DNA of 64,000 nucleotides. Source: Leptobrachium leishanense (Eukaryota > Chordata > Amphibia > Anura > Megophryidae). Positions 55,625 to 64,000 of this stretch are shown in pieces; within the stretch, counting starts at the first letter, position 1; every line of letters starts with the position of its first letter. Location of the stretch: assembly GCA_009667805.1 (NCBI GenBank), contig CM019066.1, forward strand, positions 330,640,619 through 330,704,618, read 5' to 3'. The translations under genes were made by a program, and so were the position numbers. Under the pieces are notes generated by a model. The model searched no databases. It saw nothing but the letters and a program-made list of their open reading frames with translations, and was not told where the DNA came from.

Positions 55625-55883
55625 TAGGGATGGGCTGCCGGTTCCAATCGGTACGAAGTTCGATTCGAACATCGGCTGTTTGAAAGTTTGCGAACTTCGA
55701 ACTTTTCGGGATGTTCACAGAAGGTTCTATAAAAAAAGTTTTAAAAAAAATGCTTAAAAGATCCTAAAAAAAATCTAAAAATAGAGAGACTCTTTACTGC
55801 AGAATATAGTAATAAACGGTTTATTAGATATTGAATTCAAACCAGAATATTTTTAACATTGAAGCCTATGGGATTCAGAAGCA

Positions 55884-56087
55884 TTTCCCACTCGTTGTTG
55901 GTCAAACATTTCCCACTCCTTGTTGGTCAAACATTTCCCACTTGTTGTTGGTCAAACATTTCCCACTCCTTGTTGGTCAAACATTACCCACTCCTTGTTG
56001 GTCAAACATTTCCCACTCATTGTTGATCAAACATTTCCCACTCGTTGTTGGTCAAACATTTCCCACTCATTGATGGTCAAACATTTC
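55884..56087 (+). repeat. 25-bp tandem array, about 8 units
   Basis: Units of acatttcccactccttgttg plus gtcaa with single-base variants. Frames reading HFPLVVGQTFPT are artefacts of the repeat. Confidence 0.95.
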
Positions 56088-56089
56088 CC

Positions 56090-56186
56090 ATGGCTTCAAA
56101 TCACGTTTAAACATGAGCAAAAGCAGTAAAAATTAGCTCAGCGCACAGCGGTGAAATGGCTCAGCACTCAGCAGTGAATGGGTTAA
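56090..56186 (-). mobile_element. End fragment of the piggyBac-type MITE family
   Basis: Reverse of the left end of 37853-38798 (ggctcagcactcagcagtga, cacgtttaaacatgag), ending in TTAA at 56183-56186. Confidence 0.7.
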
Positions 56187-56530
56187 AAACTTTAAAAAAA
56201 ATCATTGTTTCCTGTCCCCCAGGGCAGTACCTGAACCCCCATACACCTATTATGGCCAATATCGTGCAAATATGCCCTCCTGGTGGGGACCTTAATTTTC
56301 GAACGTTCGAGCCCCATTGACTTGCATGGTGTTCGAATTGTGTTTGAGTTTGCGGTCAAACTTTTTCGGGTGTTTGAGTTCGAATGCGAACCGAACACGG
56401 GGGTGTTCGACCCATCACTAGTGAGTATCAGTATTTTAAACTGTATCCTGAAACGGACAGGAAGCCAATGGAGGGACTCGCAGAGTGGGGAGGTATGCGA
56501 GGTGCACCTGGTGAGAAAAATAAGCCTGGG

Positions 56531-57234
56531 ATTTCTAGTTTGCTAACTGCTGCTATCTAATACCTCTGATATGTAAGGACTAAAATGTAGCATTAAAGCT
56601 ACTGAAACGTCGTGCTGGTTAATAGCAATAATATGGAGCAGTCTCCTTATGGAAGGAACGGTTATTTCTTTGCGTCTTTAGCTGCATTTATGAAAGGGGC
56701 TGTGTGCTACCAAAGTGACTGAATGTGTGTCAGGTCTTTATTCTCCTGCCAGGAGTTTTTTTTTAAGACTTGGCTGTGGTTTTGTTTTTCTTGTCATTGT
56801 CCACTGTCTATTTTTTAATTGCTACAATGCCAGTGAGATCCCTTCATAAATTCCATCTTTTAAAAGGAACTATCCAATTTATTCCATTATGTAAAAAGCT
56901 AACCTAACCTAAAAAGAAAATACCTCTGTGCCTTTACTGCTGCCCTTTTTGGGTTAAGTCAAGTAAAAAAAAAAAAAAATCTCCCAGCTCGGAGAGTGTT
57001 GGGGAAATAAATAGCATAATAATGAGTGTCCAGGGATTTTACGTCTGAAATATGGTTTGTTCAGCTCTTTACTGACCTCTGCAAAAGTAAAAGATGTGGT
57101 AAGAACTAAAACATATTAGCGAATGTTCTTATCATTCTTTCATGCAATATATCTTGTGTGAGTCATGAAATGTTTGTTTATGATATTCCATGTTGGGCAG
57201 TTTCATATTGCTAGCTCCCAACTACAGTGGCAAG
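56531..57234. other. No gene; weak hammerhead-like stem at 56587-56610
   Basis: gtagc / gctac stem around attaaa followed by tgaaacgtcgtgc recalls the other GAAAC-ending motifs, but the core is absent. The rest is AT-rich. Confidence 0.35.
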
Positions 57235-58847
<1,613 letters not shown>

Positions 58848-58849
58848 TA

Positions 58850-59335
58850 CATAAAAAGTCTCTAGTTTTGATGGTGTATGATGAAATATCCTTTAAATGT
58901 TCAAGGGTAAAAGTTAGAACAAAGCTAGGCCACCTGACAGAACTAAAGCAATCATTTGACAGCACATTATTATTATTATTATTATTATACTGTACATAGC
59001 GACCACAGATTCCATAGCAATGTACTTGGTAAGAGGATAAAGGGATTGTATATTGAAAAATAAATACAATGGAATGATATAAAACTTAACAAAGATCATA
59101 CAGTAGGAATGGAAGACCCTCTACCTGAGGGAACTTACAATCTGGACATTTGCACATTTTATGCCAAAATAGTTGAATTTCCAGTGTTTTTCAACTTCTG
59201 CATTGCCCATTTCAATATGCTATGCATCTGGATAGAAAGATGTTCTATCTTTATTGCAGGTGCCCCAGTGACCCACTAACACAATGGTTTCAATAAGCAA
59301 CCTTATTCCCAATCCATGTATTCAAGTACCCCAAA
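58850..59335. other. LINE-tail fragment with ATT microsatellite; no gene
   Basis: 58967-58989 is an (att)n run directly followed by actgtacatagcgaccacag and cttacaatctgg (59138-59150), the tail region of an L2-like LINE or its SINE. Confidence 0.5.
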
Positions 59336-59804
59336 GGCTAGCGTCACACGAACGCAGTCATCACGTCCGTGTCGCCGCACAGTGTAACCTCTGTCGTAGC
59401 ATTGATTTGTGATCAATAGAGACCAACACATGAAGTACATGCGCACTGTAGTGCACACGCACCACGCAGGTGGCAACGGACCCAATTTAGGCCTCGACAT
59501 AAAAACGCTACGACGGACGCCCAGAGTGCGCCGCATCCGTGTAGTGGCCTGTGTGCATGATGACGCGACATCAGATGCAGCGCATTTGCGACGTCCATCA
59601 CATTGACATTCAGAAGTTTTTTTGGGCTGGCTGACTGTGCCTGTCATTTAATTTTAATTAATTTTGTTTCCCATATTTCCCCTTTTTTTCTACACCCGTT
59701 AAAAAAAACGGACCGTGTGGTGTCTACAGTATCTTCCGTCAGTACGTCCGTCCGTTATGCATGCACGCAGGGTGCGCTCAGACTGCGTTCGTCTGACATT
59801 AGCC
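59336..59804. mobile_element. Harbinger MITE, 469 bp
   Basis: Inverted ends GGCTAGCGTCACACGAACGC and, from the right, GGCTAATGTCAGACGAACGC. Flanks AAA and TAA are compatible with the TWA target of PIF/Harbinger. Same terminal family as 61954 and 62661. Interior contains gtgcgccgcatccgtg-like stretches mirrored in 61954-62472. Confidence 0.82.
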
Positions 59805-59809
59805 TAAAA

Positions 59810-59960
59810 GTTCATATTTTCAAGATTACCTTAGGGGAATGCAGACTGAATCCTGCGATCACTGAGCAGCAAATCATATGACCTGTGCTGTGCTTCAGAT
59901 ATCCTGCAAACCTGGCCTGTTAGTGGGCCCTGAGGACCAGGGTTGGGAACCATTGCCTTA
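59810..59960. mobile_element. Right half of the CAGTGSTTCTCAACC hAT MITE
   Basis: gcagactgaatcctgcgatc through caaacctggcctgttagtgg to ccagggttgggaaccattg parallels 31165-31284. Left end missing. Confidence 0.7.
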
Positions 59961-60003
59961 GATCACTGGGCAGCAACCTTGGCCTTCCAGTTGTTTTGAA
60001 ACC

Positions 60004-60268
60004 AGAGTTGCCAGATCGGCCAATGTTTTCCTGGACACATACTACTATGTCATGCAGAGGGGAGCACAGGGAAAAGTGCTTCCCTGCAACATGTATAATT
60101 CATGTGCTGCAGGAAGGAAATCAAGGCAGATCACCTGGGATTCCTTTTTGATATCTTACTTGCAGCATATGGATTGTACATGTTGCGAGGCTGCAATTTT
60201 CATACACTGCTCATCGGCATGAGTAAATTATATTTGTTCAAGAAAAGAAGGCCGATGTGGTAACCCTA
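60004..60268. mobile_element. Palindromic MITE (AGAGTTGCCAGATCGGCC), copy 1
   Basis: Left agagttgccagatcggcc and right ggccgatgtggtaaccct are inverted. The centre folds on itself (aattcatgtgctgcaggaag with tacttgcagcatatggattg). A second copy lies at 61351-61611. Confidence 0.7.
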
Positions 60269-60293
60269 GATGCAGAATCACACAACTTTCCTC

Positions 60294-60788
60294 CAGGGAC
60301 GGTGCTTCCACTAGGCAAGCTAGGCAACCACCTAGGGCGCACTGCCACCTAGGGGCGCAGGCAGCCCCAACCCGGGTTCCAATATTCTACCCCTTCCTCA
60401 TCGTTTGCTTGTTTAGCCGGCAGTGGTGGCTCGCAAAGCAGACCCCTGCTAGCGGCGCAGAAGGTGGGCGTCTTATGGTGATGCGCAGGTGCCAACAGAT
60501 GACGTGTGGGCACCACATGAGGCAGATGAAAGAAAGAAAGAGGCACAGAAGAAAGAGGCACAGAGGAAAGCGAGAAAAGAAAGAGGCACAGAGGAAAGAC
60601 AGAAAAGAACGTGGCGAAAGAAAGGGGGCACAGATCTATCCCGGACCCAACCATTGGAGGGGTAAGGTGGGCACCGAACAAGTGTGTGTGTGTGTGTTCC
60701 CCCCACATCTCAATAGTTGACAATTTTTTTCGGGGGGGACAAGTAGCTTGGCTTGCCTAGGGTGCAAAATGGGCTAGCACCGGCTCTG
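60294..60788. mobile_element. hAT MITE, 495 bp
   Basis: Perfect 8-bp target duplication CTTTCCTC at 60286-60293 and 60789-60796. Ends CAGGGACGGTGC and GCACCGGCTCTG. Subterminal ctaggcaagctaggcaacc mirrored by ttggcttgcctaggg. Internal degenerate agaaagaggcacag repeats at 60530-60630. Non-coding. Confidence 0.93.
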
Positions 60789-60796
60789 CTTTCCTC

Positions 60797-61350
60797 CCAC
60801 TAACCCTTCTTTGTTTTCAGATTGCAGCCTGACCCCTCGCTTTGTCACAAACCATTTATAAAGCAGGGCGTGTCCTAAATATCGCAAAGCAGTTCATTAT
60901 TTACCTTTCTGGTATTTAAAAGACCAAATAGAAAAAAAACACACACACTGGAAACATGTGTAAAGCAACACGCCAAGAGGAAGAGGTATCAATTTTGTTA
61001 CAACGCAAAACAGCTGGTGATTTCATTCAGAGCCTCTTTACACCTTACACATATGTTAGCCATTGTGTGTGTGTATATTGGCTATAAGTCTTGTTAACGG
61101 CCTCGATGGTGTTTTTCCGTGTGGACAATTTTAATGTTTTTTTTTTTACTGTGCAGATTTGTAACATTTTGTTTTTTTCGGTATAAAAAATCGCATATTT
61201 TAGTTTCTCAGTACAAATTTGCAAGGAAATAAATGGGACGTCTATCATTTTGACTGGCTGAGTTAGTTAACTAAGCTAGAATGAAACCATAGTGCATGAT
61301 ATCATTGGCAGGCATCACTGGTCATTGCAAACATTATGCACAGTGCTCTT
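60797..61350. other. No gene seen
   Basis: AT-rich. A (tg)n-like run sits near 61062. No repeat family assigned. Confidence 0.5.
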
Positions 61351-61611
61351 AGGTTTGTCAGATTGGCCAAATTTTCCCAGACACATATAATTTATTCATG
61401 CTGATTGGCAGTGCATGAAAAATGCATCCCTGTAGCATGTATAATCCATATGCTGCAGGTAAGAAATCAAAGAGGGATCCCATGTGACCTGCCTTGATTT
61501 CCTTCCTGCAGCATATGAATTATACATGTTGCAGGGCAGTACTTTTCCCTGTGCCCCCTCTGCATGACATAATAATGTGTCCACGAAAACATGGACAATC
61601 TGGCAACTCTA
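61351..61611. mobile_element. Palindromic MITE, copy 2
   Basis: Left aggtttgtcagattggcc, right gacaatctggcaactct. Centre palindrome (agcatgtataatccatatgc / gcatatgaattatacatgtt). Same family as 60004-60268. Confidence 0.72.
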
Positions 61612-61953
61612 AGTATACTACATCGAAAAAATAGTTTTGGACAGCTCAGGTGGCACCACCAGGATGTTCTATCTGAAGCCATGACTTCCATCATGTTGGA
61701 AACATAGTGATAATGGCTGACAGCTGTCACCGCCACTGTCATCCTCAACATGTGTTTCATGAAGAATGAATCACGTAATGAGAATAAAGACACCTCCAAA
61801 ATCCATTATGTTATTGATTTTACGTTTATTTGTAAAGCTCTGCCACTCAAAGTTAAATGGCTATGGGGTATATTCATGTCTGGTGGCAAATACCAAGCGA
61901 AAACACTGGTATTGCAGCACTGACAAACAAAACTAAGCATTTCACAAAACTAA
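61612..61953. other. No gene seen
   Basis: Nothing assigned. ctggtattgcagcactgaca near 61906 resembles the undefined MITE ends at 22660 and 23500. Confidence 0.4.
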
Positions 61954-62472
61954 GGCTAATGTCAGACCAGCGCATTCTGAGCGGACTCTGCATGCATGCA
62001 GAACGGACAGACATCCCGAATGAAGAAACTGTAGACACCACATGATCCGTTTTTCTTGACGGACCTACTGATGGAAGATACTGCAGACACCACACAATCC
62101 ATTTTTCTTGACGAACGTAGGAAAAAAAAGGGAACTATGGGAAACAAAATTAATATGAAAAATTATAAAAATTTATACATGATATGAAAAGCCATTGTGT
62201 GCGTCATGATGCTATACTTCGCAAATGCGGTCCGTCTGACTTCGTTCCATCACAGACACAACGATACGCGGATGTGGCGCACTCTGCGCGTCTGTCTAGC
62301 GGTTTTACGTTCTTGTCTAACTTGCGTTCGTTTTCCACGTGTGTTGTGTGTGCACTGTTCGGTGCGGACGCACTTCGTGTGTGGGTCTCTATTGCTCATG
62401 ATTCTATGCTACGACAGATGTTAAACTGCGCGGCAACACGGACGTGATCACTGTGTTCGTCTGACACGGGCC
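61954..62472. mobile_element. Harbinger MITE, 519 bp, TAA duplication
   Basis: TAA at 61951-61953 and 62473-62475, the TWA-type target of PIF/Harbinger. Ends GGCTAATGTCAGACCAGCGC and TGTTCGTCTGACACGGGCC. An internal direct repeat of tgtagacaccacatgatccg with tgcagacaccacacaatcca (62031, 62081) gives a local duplication of about 50 bp. Confidence 0.88.
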
Positions 62473-62982
62473 TAAAAGCCAATGAGCGACAGGAGAAACT
62501 TTATAATAAACCTTCTCCGGATGCTCTTCGGGTATTAATTTTGTTTAATGTTGGCATTTATCAGGGTTGCAGTACCATCGCTTTTTCACTGGGATTTTCA
62601 AACTCGGCAAACGCCGTGGTTTGTGTATAACCCCTTATGAGTTGTCCTGTTTGTATCTAAGGCTAGGGTCAGAGTGGGGCAGTCGGAACGCGCGTGCAGA
62701 CGCACTAAATCACGGCGGCAGTAGCAGCACATAACGGCCAATGACGGCCAATATACGCAGTACGTGCGTACGAAAGTGCGCCGACACCACGCAACCAGCA
62801 AATGAACGCATTTTTCTCAGAACGTGAAACCGCTGCTACTGACGTACAAAGTGCGCGGCGGCCGCATGGCAGCGTGTGTGCGTGATTAGGAGATGTCAGA
62901 CGCTGCTAGTGTGCGGCGTACATCACGTCCAAACAGCCAAAGTTTCCTGCAGTTTGTTGGAGCGTACCTGCGACCGTTGAAC

Positions 62983-63189
62983 ATGGCTGCTGGACCAGAG
63001 ATGGACGTGGAGAGGCTGATAAGCGCTGTGGGGGAGCATCCAGGGATCTGGGATACGGCCTGCGAGCGTTATAAGGACAAGGGGAGGAAGGCGAGCGCAT
63101 GGGTCGAGGTGTCCCGTCAGGTGTACCCGGAGTACGATACGTGGTCCGAGAAGGAGCAGCACATACAGAGTGAGTATAATATTATTTAA
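62983..63189 (+). CDS. MADF (Myb/SANT-like) DNA-binding protein of Harbinger, first exon
   Basis: Frame open from 62893 to the stop at 63187-63189. The ATG at 62983 has a better context (A at -3, G at +4) and starts MAAGPEMDVERLISAVGEHP, followed by IWDTACERYKDKGRKASAWV and EVSRQVYPEYDTW. This matches the first two thirds of a MADF domain: LI..V..HP.lWd, y.dk..k..aW.ev. A plausible splice donor gtgagtat at 63170 would end the exon after CAGA and remove the non-conserved tail. In PIF/Harbinger the partner protein binds the transposase, moves it to the nucleus and helps it bind the ends. The second exon is not seen, as 63190-63258 is too short and the transposase occupies the other strand beyond. 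Confidence 0.75.
   Translation: MAAGPEMDVERLISAVGEHPGIWDTACERYKDKGRKASAWVEVSRQVYPEYDTWSEKEQHIQSEYNII
63170..63177 (+). promoter_or_regulatory. Putative 5' splice donor
   Basis: gtgagtat fits the GTRAGT donor consensus and falls where MADF similarity would pass to the next exon. The base before it is A rather than the preferred G. No acceptor was identified. Confidence 0.5.
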
Positions 63190-63258
63190 TTCATAATCCC
63201 ATAAATGTAAATCACAAAAATGATAATAAACAAACAAATGAAATCATTGATGTGAAAC

Positions 63259-64000
63259 TCAAATGCTCCCCAGCTGCCAGGGCACCTCACCTGCATCACT
63301 GATGAAATAATTAGATAGAGCATCGCGATACCTGTTGCTGTATCTATTCACAGCTATGATGTCATAGTTCACATCATCCTCAAGACCGACAACTGTGAGG
63401 GTATCGTCAAAATTAAAACCATCCCTGGCCCGCACATAATTATGTAGAATGCAACAGCATTTCACTATATCCACACAGAAGTCCACATTTACATCCAGCG
63501 GTCTATGTAGAATCCTCCACTTGTTGGTCAGTATGCCAAAGCTACACTCCACATACCGTCTCGCCCGCGACAGCCTATAATTAAATACCCGCTTCTTCAC
63601 AGTCACGTGTGTCCCTGAGTAGGGCCTTAGGAGGTGTGTGGATAGGCCGAATGCTTCGTCACCCACGAAGGCATAGGGGACTGCCACGTCACTGCCAGGC
63701 AATGGTGCGGGTCGGGGGATGTTCAGGGTCCCACTCTCAATTTCATTCCACAGTGTGGAGTTCCTGAACAGTGTGGAGTCAGAGTCCTTGCCGTATGAAC
63801 CGACATCCACATACACAAAACTATAGTTGGCATCTGCCACCGCCAGTAGGCCGATAGAAAAGTAATGTTTATAATTCTGATACAGTGAGCCACTGTGCGG
63901 TGGCTTCACTATGCGGACATGTTTGCCATCCACGGCTCCCAGGCAGTTTGGAAAGTTGGCTCTCTCCCAGAATCCTGCTGCAATTTCCAGACATGCCGTA
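63259..64000 (-). CDS. PIF/Harbinger transposase (HARBI1-like, DDE), C-terminal 247 codons
   Basis: The frame is open from the window edge to the stop at 63259. A GTG at 63933 is not the real start, because the sequence before it continues the family (EIAAGFWERANFPNCLGAVD). Visible order: first catalytic Asp in GAVDGKHVRI, YVDVGSYGKDSDSTLF, second Asp in FVGDEAFGLSTHLLRPY, catalytic Glu in RRYVECSFGILTNKWRIL, then a C-terminal helical part with CCCILHNYVRARDG. All three DDE residues are present and there is no frameshift, so the gene looks functional as far as seen. It cuts at TWA targets in the nucleus. The N-terminal HTH half lies outside the window. Confidence 0.9.
   Translation of the reverse strand, partial: TACLEIAAGFWERANFPNCLGAVDGKHVRIVKPPHSGSLYQNYKHYFSIGLLAVADANYSFVYVDVGSYGKDSDSTLFRNSTLWNEIESGTLNIPRPAPLPGSDVAVPYAFVGDEAFGLSTHLLRPYSGTHVTVKKRVFNYRLSRARRYVECSFGILTNKWRILHRPLDVNVDFCVDIVKCCCILHNYVRARDGFNFDDTLTVVGLEDDVNYDIIAVNRYSNRYRDALSNYFISDAGEVPWQLGSI

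Larger units (their letters stand above)
55625..56420. mobile_element. hAT MITE, 796 bp, with 25-bp array and nested fragments
   Basis: Ends TAGGGATGGG and CCCATCACTA. Flanking 8-mers GTGAGCAT (55617-55624) and GTGAGTAT (56421-56428) match at 7 of 8. The interior has ttcgaac-rich inverted segments near both ends, a fragment of the CAGGGTTATCC element (55780-55880), a 25-bp array and a TTAA-element fragment. Confidence 0.85.
55065..56530 (-). mobile_element. L2-like LINE 3' end, split by a hAT element
   Basis: The minus strand ends in the typical tail (tgtaaagcgctgtggaaact, tggcgctatataaattacga). The coding tail is at 55310-55624. The hAT at 55625-56420 interrupts it, and similarity resumes at 56421-56530 (cagtattttaaactgtatcc). 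Confidence 0.78.
62661..64000. mobile_element. Coding PIF/Harbinger element, right end outside window
   Basis: Left terminus GGCTAGGGTCAGAGTGGGGC directly after TAA (62658-62660), the expected target. It carries two genes, a MADF-domain exon on the plus strand and a DDE transposase on the minus strand, pointing at each other. Vertebrate Harbingers typically need both a Myb/SANT- or MADF-like DNA-binding partner and the transposase. This is the probable autonomous relative of the MITEs at 59336 and 61954, whose ends it shares. Confidence 0.88.

Noticed and set aside
60349..60723. 124-codon minus ORF and overlapping plus ORF rich in Lys/Arg/Glu
   Set aside because: Low-complexity agaaagaggcacag repeats inside a hAT MITE.

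Overview
The window reads as vertebrate, most likely anuran amphibian, repeat-dominated intergenic or intronic DNA. The evidence is the mix of transposons: an L1-type LINE with both ORFs, L2/CR1-like LINE 3' ends, two Tc1 families, many PIF/Harbinger, hAT and piggyBac-type (TTAA) miniature elements, tRNA-headed SINEs and hammerhead-like RNA motifs. I could not recognise a single host protein exon. Every protein-like reading frame I can name belongs to a transposon, and most long ORFs are artefacts of tandem repeats whose unit length is a multiple of three.

Layout. 1-3972: L1 on the minus strand, intact as far as visible. 4.4-6.1 kb: palindromic and TTAA-flanked MITEs. 7.7-8.6 kb: 36-bp minisatellite. 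9.5-16.4 kb: deep nest in which a Harbinger MITE is split by a 4.8-kb hAT element full of satellite arrays, itself split by a 2.6-kb insertion carrying a piggyBac-like MITE and the best hammerhead motif. 16.4-25 kb: hAT element with a perfect 8-bp duplication, L2 3' end, Harbinger MITE, hammerhead relics. 25.46-28.31 kb: hAT inside hAT, the inner one carrying about 1.3 kb of minisatellite. 29-34 kb: LINE 3' end interrupted by a Harbinger element with half a transposase. 34.5-39.2 kb: Harbinger MITEs with nested elements, a SINE, and TTAA-in-TTAA nesting. 39.6-43.3 kb: Tc1 fragment, SINE, large foldback, second satellite-bearing hAT. 45.3-49.7 kb: Harbinger-like shell containing two 911-bp MITEs in opposite orientation and another TTAA element. 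49.7-53.7 kb: mostly AT-rich DNA without recognisable genes. 53.7-58.9 kb: two Tc1 elements and an L2 3' end split by a hAT. 59.3 kb to the end: Harbinger MITEs and, from 62661, a coding Harbinger element with a MADF-domain exon and a DDE transposase in tail-to-tail arrangement, cut by the window edge.

Functionally this is a community of elements. The L1 and the terminal Harbinger element are the only ones with near-intact coding capacity visible. The SINEs share a 3' tail with a local LINE and probably used that LINE's machinery. The many TIR-only elements depend on transposases supplied elsewhere. The most unusual theme is satellite DNA carried inside hAT elements of two TIR families, with the satellite blocks in the same order in both.
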